From contig JAENWO010000043.1 in NCBI GenBank assembly GCA_016649925.1, forward strand, positions 1 through 11,545: DNA of 11,545 bases, read 5' to 3'. The first letter of the stretch is position 1, and every line of letters begins with the position of its first letter. The stretch is from Actinomycetales bacterium (lineage in GTDB: Bacteria; Actinomycetota; Actinomycetes; Actinomycetales; Beutenbergiaceae). The notes beneath the pieces were generated by a model that saw only the letters and a program-made list of their open reading frames with translations, had not been told where the DNA came from and made no database searches. Made by a program: the position numbers and the translations under genes. This document shows positions 1-6,699 of this stretch, in pieces.

Positions 1-1
1 G

Positions 2-2395
2 CTGGACGGCCTCGGCTTCGTGGTCATGGACGAGGTGCACTACCTCGCCGACCGGTTCCGCGGGCCGGTGTGGGAGGAGGTCATCCTCCACCTCCCGCTG
101 AGCGTGCAGATCGTCTCGCTGTCCGCGACCGTCTCCAACGCAGAGGAGTTCGGTGACTGGCTCACCACCGTGCGGGGGGACACCGCGGTGATCGTTTCCG
201 AGATCCGGCCGGTGCCGCTGTGGCAGCACGTCATGGTGGGCCTGTCGCTGCTCGACCTGTACGGCTCCGACGTCGACCCCACCGATCCGGGCGTCAACCC
301 GCCGATCAGCCCCGACCTGGTGGAGGCGGTCCGCGCCGTGGAGCGCGGCGGGAGCCAGGGGGAGCGGACCCGCGGTGCCCGCGGGTCCCGGGCCGGGGGG
401 CGGAGCCGGTACCACCACCGGGGGGCGGTGGTCCGGCCGGCCTCGCGCCCGGTAGTCGTGGACCGGCTCGACCGGGCCGGGCTCCTACCGGCGATCGTGT
501 TCGTCTTCTCCCGGGCCGGCTGCGAGGGGGCCGTGGGGCAGGTGCTCACCTCAGGGATCCGCCTGACCTCACCCGCGGAGCGGGCAGCGATCGCGGCGAT
601 CATCGAGGAACGATGCGCGAACCTCCCGCCCGAGGACCTCGACGTGCTGAACTTCTGGTCCTGGCAGCAAGCGCTCCTCTCGGGGGTCGCGGCCCACCAC
701 GCGGGCCTGCTGCCGGTGTTCAAGGAGACGGTGGAGGTGCTGTTCACCGCTGGGCTCGTCAAGGTCGTGTTCGCCACCGAGACGCTCGCCCTCGGCATCA
801 ACATGCCGGCCCGGTCCGTGGTTCTGGAGAAGCTCGTCAAGTGGGACGGACGTGCCCACGTGGAGATCACGGCGGGGGAGTACACCCAGCTGACCGGACG
901 CGCGGGGCGACGCGGGATCGACGTCGAGGGGCACGCCGTCGTCCTCTACGCCTCTGGCCTGGACCCGGTGGCCCTCGCGGGTCTCGCTTCCCGGCGCACC
1001 TACCCCCTGCGCTCCCGCTTCCGTCCGACCTACAACATGGCCGCGAACCTCATCTCCCAGGCGGGGTGGACGAAGGCGCGTGAGGTCCTCGAGACGTCGT
1101 TCGCGCAGTTCCAGGCGGACCGCGGCGTGGTGGGGCTGGCGCGCGAGGCCCGCAGCCACAGCGATGCCCTAGCCGGCTACGCCGAGGCGATGAGCTGCCA
1201 CCTCGGCGACTTCTCCCAGTACATGGGGCTGCGCCGGGCGATCACGGGCCGGGAGGGCGAGCTGTCGCGGAACCGGTCCCGGGCGCAGCGGGAGGCGGTC
1301 GATGCGGCCCTCGGTTCCCTCCACCGGGGCGACGTCATCCAGATCCCGAGCGGTCGCCGGGCCGGCTACGCGGTGGTGCTCGAGCCGCCCGACCGGCCGG
1401 GGCTGGACGGTCCGGTGCTGAGGGTGCTGACGGGTGAGGGACAGGTGCGTCGCCTGGCCGGCGTGGAGCTCCCGTACGGCACGCAGTCGCTCGCGCGGGT
1501 GCGGATCCCCAAGAACTTCAACTCGAGGCGTCCCGCGGAAAGGCGTGACCTCACGTCCTCGATGCGCAACGCCCTCGGGGCGATGGCTCACGACGATCCG
1601 CGGGAGCGTCCGGCCGACCGGGTCAAGGCGCCGTCGGCGGCGGGCAGCGACGCGAGCCTCGCCCAGCTGAAGGCGGCCTTGCGCGCCCACCCGTGCCACG
1701 GCTGCGCGGAGCGTGAGGAGCACGCCCGATGGGCGGAACGCTGGCACCGCCTGAAGTCCGAGCACGACGCGATCATCCGCCGCATCGAGGGCCGGACGTC
1801 GTCGATCGCGCGCGACTTCGACCTCGTCTGCGACGTGCTCACCCGCCTCGGCTACGTCGAGGGTGAGGGTGAGGCGATGACGGTCACCGAGCAGGGCGCC
1901 TGGTTCCGGCGGCTCTACTCCGAGAAGGACCTCGTCCTGGCGGAGTGCCTGCGCCGTGGGGTCTGGACGGCACTTGACGCAGCCGGGCTCGCCGCCGTCG
2001 TCTCGAGCGTGCTGTACGAGTCGCGGTCCGACGACGACGCGAGCGCCCCCCGCATCCCGGGCGGCCCGGACGGCCGGCTGGCGCGGGCCGTCGAGCAGAC
2101 GACGGTGATCTCCCGCGAGCTGGAGTCCGTCGAGCGCGAGCACAGCCTCTCCCCGGCCGGGCCGATCGATCTCGGGCTGGTCCGGCCGATCCACCAGTGG
2201 GCCGACGGCGCCAGCCTGGAGACTGTCCTCGCCGGCACCGAGCTCGCAGCCGGGGACTTCGTTCGCTGGAGCAAGCAGGTCATCGACCTGCTGGACCAGC
2301 TCTCGCTCGCCGCACCCACGCCCGCGCTGCGCACCACCGCGCGCCGGGCCATCACCGCCGTCCGGCGCGGCATCGTCGCGCACGGAACCCTGTGA
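2..2395 (+). CDS. helY: HelY-like Ski2-family ATP-dependent RNA/DNA helicase, 5' end outside the window
   Basis: Superfamily 2 helicase of the Ski2/Mtr4/HelY type, expected to unwind RNA or nucleic-acid duplexes using ATP in the cytoplasm. The window opens inside the first RecA domain, so the Walker A motif is missing; 797 residues are visible of a family length near 900-950. In order from the window edge: DEVH box (residues 10-13), SAT motif III (41-43), a basic Gly/Arg-rich insert (about 115-145) often seen in actinobacterial HelY, a VFVFSRAGCE motif IV region, HHAGLLP and ATETLALGINMPAR (motif V), then QLTGRAGRRG (motif VI, starting at residue 296). The rest is the long C-terminal part ending in a DSHCT-type helical domain, introduced by a conserved CHGC (Cys565, Cys568). 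The stop lies 7 bases before the next gene, so the two are probably co-transcribed. In many actinobacteria helY sits downstream of tatA/tatC; that part would be off the window. Substrate in vivo is not shown by sequence. Confidence 0.95.
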   Translation: MDGLGFVVMDEVHYLADRFRGPVWEEVILHLPLSVQIVSLSATVSNAEEFGDWLTTVRGDTAVIVSEIRPVPLWQHVMVGLSLLDLYGSDVDPTDPGVNPPISPDLVEAVRAVERGGSQGERTRGARGSRAGGRSRYHHRGAVVRPASRPVVVDRLDRAGLLPAIVFVFSRAGCEGAVGQVLTSGIRLTSPAERAAIAAIIEERCANLPPEDLDVLNFWSWQQALLSGVAAHHAGLLPVFKETVEVLFTAGLVKVVFATETLALGINMPARSVVLEKLVKWDGRAHVEITAGEYTQLTGRAGRRGIDVEGHAVVLYASGLDPVALAGLASRRTYPLRSRFRPTYNMAANLISQAGWTKAREVLETSFAQFQADRGVVGLAREARSHSDALAGYAEAMSCHLGDFSQYMGLRRAITGREGELSRNRSRAQREAVDAALGSLHRGDVIQIPSGRRAGYAVVLEPPDRPGLDGPVLRVLTGEGQVRRLAGVELPYGTQSLARVRIPKNFNSRRPAERRDLTSSMRNALGAMAHDDPRERPADRVKAPSAAGSDASLAQLKAALRAHPCHGCAEREEHARWAERWHRLKSEHDAIIRRIEGRTSSIARDFDLVCDVLTRLGYVEGEGEAMTVTEQGAWFRRLYSEKDLVLAECLRRGVWTALDAAGLAAVVSSVLYESRSDDDASAPRIPGGPDGRLARAVEQTTVISRELESVEREHSLSPAGPIDLGLVRPIHQWADGASLETVLAGTELAAGDFVRWSKQVIDLLDQLSLAAPTPALRTTARRAITAVRRGIVAHGTL

Positions 2396-2402
2396 GGAAT
2401 TC

Positions 2403-3581
2403 ATGTCCACACCGTCCACGCCGCCCACACCGTCCACGCTGTCCACGCTGTCCACGCTGTCCACGCTGTTCCGCAACGGCGTGGTGCACAGCGTCGACAA
2501 CCCGTTCGCGACCGCGGTGCTGGTCACCGGTGGCACCGTGGCGTGGCTCGGGAACGAGGCGGGCGCCGACGCGTTCGGGACCGGCGCGCGCGTGGTGGAC
2601 CTCGACGGCGCACTCCTCACCCCGGCCTTCGCGGACGCCGTCGTCGACGCCGGGCAGGACGCCGGCGATCTGCTCGCACGGGCTGCCGGCCTCGGGGTGG
2701 CTGCCCTTCACGTCCACCGGAGCGCGCCGCGCGAGTTGGCGACACTCGCTGCGCTCACCGCCGGCCAGGACGCTCCGCTCGCCGTGCCGTTCCTCCTCCG
2801 TTTCCTCAGCGGTGTGGATGACGCAGTCACGCTGACGCGCGCCGACCCCGGGCTGGCCGGGATCGTCGCCGTCGACGCCCAGACGCCGGAGGAGGTGCGC
2901 GACCACGTGCTCGCACTGCACGCCGCCGGGTGCGCGGGCGGGGTGAGGGCCGAGGACGAGGAGTCCCTCGAGATCGCGATCGGGGGCTTCCAGCTCGCAG
3001 CGGGTTCCGTCGGCGAGGATGCGATCCGCTCGCGCGGCTACCGCCTCGAGGTCGGTGCGCAGCTGCGCGGGCTCGGCCCCGAGGCGCCGTCGCACCTGCG
3101 CGCCGGGGTGGACCGCCACCGACTCACCGTCGTCGCCCACGCCGGGGGACCGAGCGAGGAGCCCGTCTGGGCGGACCTGGACCTCGCCGGGCTGGTGCGC
3201 ACCGGGGTGCCGCTCGCCCTCGGGTCCGGCGGAGGGCAGATGCGAGACCCGTGGCGCACGATCGCCGCGGCGATCGAGCACCCGCTCGAGGCGGCGCGGC
3301 TCACGGCCCTCGCGGCCTTCGCGGCGCACACCCGTGGGGTCTGGCGCGCGGGACCGGTCCACCCGGCGGGGCCGCAGGGCCGCATCGCCATCGGCTCCGC
3401 GGCGACGCTCGCCGTCTGGCGGACCGGCGCACTGCTCGTGCAGACGCCCGACGAGCACGCGGCGAGCTCGTCCACCGACCCGCGTGCGGGGATCCCGGCG
3501 CTGCCCGCGCTGGGTGCTGGGGAGCGTCTGCCCCGGTGCCTGCTCACCATGCGCGACGGTCACATCCTCTACCAGGCGTAG
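2403..3581 (+). CDS. Degenerate amidohydrolase-superfamily protein, probably non-catalytic
   Basis: The 392-residue protein has the frame of a YtcJ-like amidohydrolase: an N-terminal beta part (FRNGVVHSVDNP, TGGTVAWLG, VVDLDGALLTPAF) and a C-terminal end typical of the family (VPLALGSG, DPWRTI, a GRIAIGSAATLAVW segment, LPRCLLTMRDGHILY). Family members normally carry a metal-binding HxH just after the PAF/PGF turn; here the equivalent stretch is D78-A-V-V-D82, so both histidines are absent. The conserved GSD that supplies a metal-binding Asp is GSG (Gly276). It is also about 100 or more residues shorter than usual in the barrel. I infer loss of hydrolase activity and perhaps a retained structural role. 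The start at 2403 is supported by a GAGG site (2394-2397) overlapping the helY stop, with 5-base spacing. The first 25 residues are a Ser-Thr-Pro/Leu repeat, so a start further downstream is also possible. The stop lies inside a 31-base tandem duplication. Confidence 0.8.
   Translation: MSTPSTPPTPSTLSTLSTLSTLFRNGVVHSVDNPFATAVLVTGGTVAWLGNEAGADAFGTGARVVDLDGALLTPAFADAVVDAGQDAGDLLARAAGLGVAALHVHRSAPRELATLAALTAGQDAPLAVPFLLRFLSGVDDAVTLTRADPGLAGIVAVDAQTPEEVRDHVLALHAAGCAGGVRAEDEESLEIAIGGFQLAAGSVGEDAIRSRGYRLEVGAQLRGLGPEAPSHLRAGVDRHRLTVVAHAGGPSEEPVWADLDLAGLVRTGVPLALGSGGGQMRDPWRTIAAAIEHPLEAARLTALAAFAAHTRGVWRAGPVHPAGPQGRIAIGSAATLAVWRTGALLVQTPDEHAASSSTDPRAGIPALPALGAGERLPRCLLTMRDGHILYQA
2432..2467 (+). repeat. 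Four perfect copies of a 9-bp tandem repeat (GTCCACGCT)
   Basis: Four identical 9-base units run head to tail and encode Ser-Thr-Leu each time, just after the start of the amidohydrolase-like gene. Degenerate units (Ser-Thr-Pro, Pro-Thr-Pro) extend the pattern back to the start codon at 2403. Nine bases is three codons, so copy-number change would lengthen or shorten the N-terminus without breaking the frame. Confidence 0.9.
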
Positions 3582-3632
3582 TGACGGGTCAGTGTGCGGG
3601 TACCAGGCGTAGTGACGGGGTCAGTGTGCGGG
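3570..3632 (+). repeat. Tandem duplication of about 31 bp containing a stop codon
   Basis: Copy one is 3570-3600 and copy two 3601-3632; they are identical except for one extra G in copy two (GGGG instead of GGG). Copy one contains the last codons and TAG stop of the amidohydrolase-like gene, so the duplication repeats the end of the gene in the 3' non-coding region. Copy two runs into a small hairpin, GTGTG/CACAC (3624-3628 with 3634-3638, 5-base loop). Confidence 0.9.
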
Positions 3633-3683
3633 ACACACCGGCCGACACGCCGTAGAGCCAGGTCCATTCCGGACTCACCTCCC

Positions 3684-3721
3684 GTCGCTGACCTGCACAT
3701 ACGCCGCTGACCTGCACGAAC
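3684..3721 (+). repeat. 19-bp imperfect tandem pair sharing CGCTGACCTGCAC
   Basis: Two adjacent 19-base units (3684-3702 and 3703-3721) differ at three positions; the shared 13-base core lies at 3686-3698 and 3705-3717. The pair sits only a few bases upstream of a possible -35 box, so it could be an operator with two sites on nearly two helical turns, or the edge of an old mobile-element or intergenic repeat family. Function is not established. Confidence 0.7.
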
Positions 3722-3727
3722 ATCCGG

Positions 3728-3756
3728 TTGGACGAAGCGGCGGGTCGCGGTATGTT
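3728..3756 (+). promoter_or_regulatory. Possible housekeeping-sigma promoter, TTGGAC-N17-TATGTT
   Basis: TTGGAC at 3728-3733 and TATGTT at 3751-3756 are 17 bases apart, the preferred spacing. The -10 keeps the TA...T pattern and the -35 keeps TTG. A transcript from about 3763 would carry a leader of roughly 200 bases into lnt, including the inverted repeat at 3892-3923. Prediction by eye only. Confidence 0.45.
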
Positions 3757-3891
3757 CGTCTTTCGTCCTGCTTCGAAAGCGAACCAGAAGCAGACGCCGA
3801 CTGGGCCCGCCCGTTCACTAGAAAACGGGACTCCCCCGCAAAGGTGCGTTCCGGACCGAAGGATGCGCGGGTCTATCGGTGGTATCGAGGG

Positions 3892-3923
3892 ACCGGCCGG
3901 CGGCATCGAGGTAGCCGGCCGGT
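3892..3923. promoter_or_regulatory. Perfect 10-bp inverted repeat (ACCGGCCGGC / GCCGGCCGGT, 12-base loop)
   Basis: The arms at 3892-3901 and 3914-3923 are exact reverse complements separated by 12 bases. In RNA this would be a very stable all-but-GC stem. No T-run follows, so it is not a classical intrinsic terminator, though actinobacterial terminators often lack one. It lies about 37 bases before the -10 box of lnt, so it may instead be an operator, or a leader hairpin for a transcript from the promoter near 3750. A looser direct repeat (GGTATCGAGG / GGCATCGAGG, 3881 and 3902) overlaps it. Confidence 0.55.
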
Positions 3924-3959
3924 GCCCGACCCCGTCCGTCAGGACCCCTCTCCACCACG

Positions 3960-3965
3960 TATCCT
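3960..3965 (+). promoter_or_regulatory. -10 box TATCCT placed for leaderless lnt mRNA
   Basis: TATCCT fits the TANNNT -10 pattern and is followed by exactly six bases before the GTG start of lnt at 3972. There is no Shine-Dalgarno sequence in those bases. In Actinobacteria this spacing is characteristic of transcripts that begin at the first base of the start codon. No convincing -35 box is seen. Confidence 0.6.
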
Positions 3966-3971
3966 GCTCGG

Positions 3972-5585
3972 GTGCCCCCACGTCCTCCCCGCCGGTTCGC
4001 GTCGCTCATCCTCGCCGTCGGGGGCGGACTGGTCACCGAGACCGCGTTCCCGGACAAATCCTGGTGGCCGATGGCCTTCCTCGGGGTGGCGCTGCTCGTC
4101 CTTGCACTGCGGCGGGACTCGGCCCGCTGGGGCGCTCTCGTCGGGTTCGCCTGGGGCATCGCGTTCTTCCTTCCGCACATCTGGTGGGCCAACTACGCCG
4201 TCGGCGTGATCCCGTGGATAGCGCTGTCCGTGGCGGAGGCCGGCATCGTGGCGCTCGGTTGCGCGGTGTGGGTCTGGACGCGTCGTGGCCGCGTCCTGTC
4301 CCGGCGCACGCTCGGGCAGTCGGTCCCGTTCGCCATCGTCTGGATCGGGACGGAGCAGCTGCGACAGGTCTGGCCGTTCGGCGGGTTCCCGTGGGGGAGG
4401 CTGGCGTTCTCGCAGGCGGACGGCCCGCTGCTGCGGCTGGCCTCGCTCGGCGGTGCGCCGCTGGTCTCCGCCGCTGTCGCCGCCGTGGGGTTCCTGCTGG
4501 CCGTCGCGTGGCTCTCCGTGCGCCGGCTGAACATCCTCCGCGGTCCGACGGCCGTGCTGCTCGCCGCCGTGATCGTCGCGGGCAGCGGCTTCATCCCCCT
4601 CGCCACGCAGGCGGAGAGCGGCACGCTGCGCGTCGGAGCGGTACAAGGGAACGTCGCCAGCCCCGGGCTGGGTGCCTTCAACAACGCCCGGGAGGTCCTC
4701 AACAACCACGTCGCCGGCACCGAGGCGCTCCTGGAGCAGGTGGAGCCAGGCTCGCTCGATGTCGTGCTGTGGCCCGAGAACGCCTCCGACATCAACCCGC
4801 GGGCGGACGCCGACGCGGCGGCCCTGATCGAGGTCGCCGCCCAGGACATCGGCGCGCCGATCCTGCTCGGCACCGACCGGTACGAAAGTGACGCCCGGTA
4901 CAACGACATGGTGCTGTGGGTCCCGGGGGAGGGCTCGGTCTTCTCCTACTCCAAGCAGATCCCGGCGGCGTTCGCGGAGTACATCCCGATGCGGGACATC
5001 GCTCGGATCTTCTCCCCCGCCGTGGACCTGGTCCGCACGGACATGGCGCCGGGCACCGAGCGGGCGGTGGTGCCGGTGGAGTCGGCGCGCCTGGGCCGGA
5101 CCGTCCCGCTCGCCACCGTCATCTGCTTCGAGGTGGCCTACGACGCCGTCATCCGGGAGGCCATCCTGGCCGGCGGTGAGCTGCTGGTGGTGCCCACCAA
5201 CAACGCCTCCTTCGGGTACACGACCGAGTCCACGCAGCAGCTCGCGATGTCCCGGTTGCGGGCCGTCGAGCATGGGCGGGCGACGGTGCAGATCTCCACG
5301 GTGGGCGTCAGCGGGATCATCGCGCCGAACGGCGTAGTTCTGCAGGAGACGGAGCTGTTCGCCCCGGCGCAGCTCGTCGCAGAGCTGCCGCTGCGCACGA
5401 GCCTGACCGTGGCAGACCGGCTGGGCGACTGGCCGATCATCATCGCGACGGCGCTGGCCCTTCTCGGACTGCTCGCCGGGATCGTCACCGGGCGGCCGGC
5501 GCGTTCATCCCGCTCCACCGGGTCCTCCCGCTCCGCTGGTTCCCCTCGGTCCTCCCGCTCCGCGACCGCGAGGAGCTCGGAATGA
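3972..5585 (+). CDS. lnt: Apolipoprotein N-acyltransferase
   Basis: Transfers an acyl chain to the N-terminal cysteine of diacylglyceryl lipoproteins at the outer face of the cytoplasmic membrane, the last step of lipoprotein maturation after Lgt and Lsp. The 537-residue protein has several hydrophobic membrane segments in residues 1-210, then a nitrilase (carbon-nitrogen hydrolase) domain from about 218 to 470, then a last membrane segment near 487-507. The catalytic triad is complete: Glu269 in WPENAS, Lys328 in YSKQIP, Cys385 in VICFE. The motif NNASFGYT later in the domain also fits the family. The GTG start gives the shortest distance to the first membrane segment and sits six bases after a -10 box. 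The last 30 residues are a Ser/Arg-rich tail built from a 27-base repeat. The stop overlaps the start of ppm (ATGA). In Mycobacterium tuberculosis the equivalent Lnt-like domain is fused to Ppm1; here they are separate but physically coupled genes. Confidence 0.95.
   Translation: MPPRPPRRFASLILAVGGGLVTETAFPDKSWWPMAFLGVALLVLALRRDSARWGALVGFAWGIAFFLPHIWWANYAVGVIPWIALSVAEAGIVALGCAVWVWTRRGRVLSRRTLGQSVPFAIVWIGTEQLRQVWPFGGFPWGRLAFSQADGPLLRLASLGGAPLVSAAVAAVGFLLAVAWLSVRRLNILRGPTAVLLAAVIVAGSGFIPLATQAESGTLRVGAVQGNVASPGLGAFNNAREVLNNHVAGTEALLEQVEPGSLDVVLWPENASDINPRADADAAALIEVAAQDIGAPILLGTDRYESDARYNDMVLWVPGEGSVFSYSKQIPAAFAEYIPMRDIARIFSPAVDLVRTDMAPGTERAVVPVESARLGRTVPLATVICFEVAYDAVIREAILAGGELLVVPTNNASFGYTTESTQQLAMSRLRAVEHGRATVQISTVGVSGIIAPNGVVLQETELFAPAQLVAELPLRTSLTVADRLGDWPIIIATALALLGLLAGIVTGRPARSSRSTGSSRSAGSPRSSRSATARSSE
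5521..5563 (+). repeat. 16-bp direct repeat with 27-bp period in the lnt tail
   Basis: The 16 bases starting GGTCCTCCCGC occur at 5521-5536 and 5548-5563, exactly 27 bases (nine codons) apart, and a weaker third copy (CATCCCGCTCCACC) precedes them near 5505. They encode a Ser-Ser-Arg-Ser pattern at the end of Lnt. In-frame duplication probably created this tail. Confidence 0.8.
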
Positions 5586-6334
5586 GGACGCTCGTCATCA
5601 TCCCGACCTATAACGAACGCCGGGCGCTGCCCGATACGTTGGGCCGTCTCCGCGCCGCGGTCCCCGGCGCGGACGCGCTCGTCGTGGACGACGGGAGCCC
5701 GGACGGCACGGGGGAGTGGGCAGACGAGGCGGCCGGTAGCGATCCGCAGGTCCATGTGCTGCACCGTCAGTCCAAGGACGGCCTGGGTCGGGCGTACATC
5801 GCCGGATTCGGCTGGGCCCTGGATCGCGGGTACGAGCTCGTCGTCGAGATGGATGCCGACGGATCTCACCGCCCGGAGGACCTGCCGCGCCTGCTGGAGG
5901 CGGCCACACCTGGGGTGGACCTGGTCATCGGCTCGCGGTGGGTGCCCGGTGGCGCCGTGGTGAACTGGCCGTCCTCCCGGCAGCTGCTCAGCCGCGGCGC
6001 AACGACGTACGCGAAGGTGGCGCTGGGCCTGGGCGTCAACGACGCGACGGCTGGCTACCGGGTGTATCCGGCCGCGACGCTGCGGCGGATCCCGCTTCAG
6101 GAGGTCAACTCCCAGGGGTACTGCTTCCAGGTGGACATGACCTGGCGCGTTCACACGGGCGGCGGGCGGATCGTTGAGGTGCCCATCACGTTCGTGGAAC
6201 GAGCGGAGGGCGAGTCGAAGATGAGCCGCGCCATCGTGTTCGAAGCGCTCTCGCGCGTCACTGCCTGGGGCGCGCAGGCGCGCTCCAGGCAGCTGGTGGG
6301 TGCGGTGACTCAGGCGCTCCGACGGCGCAGCTGA
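5582..6334 (+). CDS. ppm: Polyprenol monophosphomannose synthase (family 2 glycosyltransferase)
   Basis: Moves mannose from GDP-mannose to polyprenyl phosphate at the cytoplasmic side of the membrane; the product is the mannose donor for protein O-mannosylation and for lipoglycans such as lipomannan. The 250-residue protein is the DPM1-like catalytic domain: PTYNE (8-12), VVDDGS (34-39), the metal-binding DADGSH (91-96), GSRW (117-120), GYRVYP (158-163), GYCFQVDM (179-186) and the ESKMS signature (211-215). There is no membrane segment, which fits a protein held at the membrane by its Lnt partner, as known for mycobacteria and corynebacteria. The ATG overlaps the lnt stop as ATGA, and a strong AGGAG site (5571-5575) lies inside lnt six bases upstream, so translation is probably coupled. 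The 3' end overlaps the convergent rbpA by 25 bases. Confidence 0.94.
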   Translation: MRTLVIIPTYNERRALPDTLGRLRAAVPGADALVVDDGSPDGTGEWADEAAGSDPQVHVLHRQSKDGLGRAYIAGFGWALDRGYELVVEMDADGSHRPEDLPRLLEAATPGVDLVIGSRWVPGGAVVNWPSSRQLLSRGATTYAKVALGLGVNDATAGYRVYPAATLRRIPLQEVNSQGYCFQVDMTWRVHTGGGRIVEVPITFVERAEGESKMSRAIVFEALSRVTAWGAQARSRQLVGAVTQALRRRS

Positions 6335-6657
6335 CCGCTGCGCAGCAGCTCCAGCCGCTCGTCGAGCAGGACCTCGAGCTCCTTGACGGTGCGACGCTCG
6401 AGGAGCATGTCCCAGTGCGTGCGCACGTGCTTGGTGGGCTTGGGCTCCGGGCGGTTGGCGTCGCGGAGCAGCGCCTCGCCGCCTCCGGGTGCCTCCCACA
6501 CGGCGGGAATGTCCGCCTCGGCCGAGAACGTGATGACGATCGTGCGGCCGTCGGGGCAGTCGTAGACTGCCTCCACGCGGGGAGCGAACTCCACGCCGAC
6601 GTCGGTCTCCATACTGTTCGCGCCGATCTTCATGCCGCGCAGTGAGCGGTCTGCCAT
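6310..6657 (-). CDS. rbpA: RNA polymerase-binding protein RbpA
   Basis: Actinobacterial transcription factor that binds RNA polymerase together with the principal sigma factor and stabilises the open promoter complex. The 115 residues match the family length. The N-terminal tail (1-26, with SLRGMKIGANSMETD) is followed by the core domain (27-68, VEAVYDCPDG to GGEALL), the basic linker (KPTKHVRTHWD, 73-83) and the sigma-interacting helix region (84-108, MLLERRTVKELEVLL). Only one cysteine (Cys34) is present, so a structural zinc site as reported for Streptomyces RbpA is unlikely; the M. tuberculosis protein also lacks zinc. I chose the ATG at 6657 over an upstream in-frame one because AGGAG (6665-6669) lies seven bases before it and conservation begins there. 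A SigR-like promoter lies about 40 bases further upstream. The gene is convergent with ppm. Confidence 0.96.
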   Translation of the reverse strand: MADRSLRGMKIGANSMETDVGVEFAPRVEAVYDCPDGRTIVITFSAEADIPAVWEAPGGGEALLRDANRPEPKPTKHVRTHWDMLLERRTVKELEVLLDERLELLRSGQLRRRSA

Positions 6658-6664
6658 CGGGTAT

Positions 6665-6669
6665 CTCCT
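6665..6669 (-). promoter_or_regulatory. Ribosome binding site AGGAG of rbpA
   Basis: AGGAG on the minus strand, seven bases before the ATG at 6657. It decides between this start and an in-frame ATG 24 codons upstream, which has no such site. Confidence 0.85.
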
Positions 6670-6699
6670 ACTGTGGTTGTTGATGCGTCCACATGTTCC

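Larger units (their letters stand above)
3582..3971. other. 390-base non-coding gap before lnt, rich in repeats and possible control sites
   Basis: No frame here resembles a known protein. An open frame on the minus strand (3589-3981) has no ribosome site and low-complexity content and is not accepted as a gene. The stretch holds, in order, the second copy of a 31-bp duplication, a 19-bp tandem pair, a possible promoter (3728-3756), a perfect inverted repeat (3892-3923) and a -10 box six bases before lnt. It is less GC-rich in places than the flanking genes (for example around 3750-3830). It could carry a 5' leader from the upstream promoter of roughly 200 bases. I do not recognise a named riboswitch or small RNA. 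Confidence 0.7.

Noticed and set aside
2432..2467. Repeat considered as a CRISPR or DnaA-box array
   Set aside because: The units are 9 bases with no spacers and lie inside a coding frame, so it is neither a CRISPR array nor a convincing origin.
1169..2620. Long open frame on the minus strand opposite helY
   Set aside because: It mirrors helY codons in a GC-rich genome, has low-complexity composition, no recognisable motif and no ribosome site; helY on the plus strand is clear.
2352..3563. Long minus-strand open frame opposite the amidohydrolase-like gene
   Set aside because: Composition is Arg/Gly/Pro-rich shadow sequence, while the plus strand has recognisable family segments and a good ribosome site.
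3892..3923. Inverted repeat considered as a transposon end
   Set aside because: The arms are only 12 bases apart with nothing between them and no target duplication or transposase nearby.
3589..3981. 130-codon minus-strand open frame in the gap before lnt
   Set aside because: No ribosome site and no family resemblance, and it runs through tandem repeats and the promoter region of lnt. An old mobile-element remnant cannot be excluded but nothing supports one.
3728..4891. 387-codon plus-strand open frame overlapping the start of lnt
   Set aside because: Its second half is an Arg/Ala/Gly-rich out-of-frame reading of lnt.
3939..5273. 444-codon minus-strand open frame opposite lnt
   Set aside because: Shadow of lnt, which has a complete catalytic triad on the plus strand.
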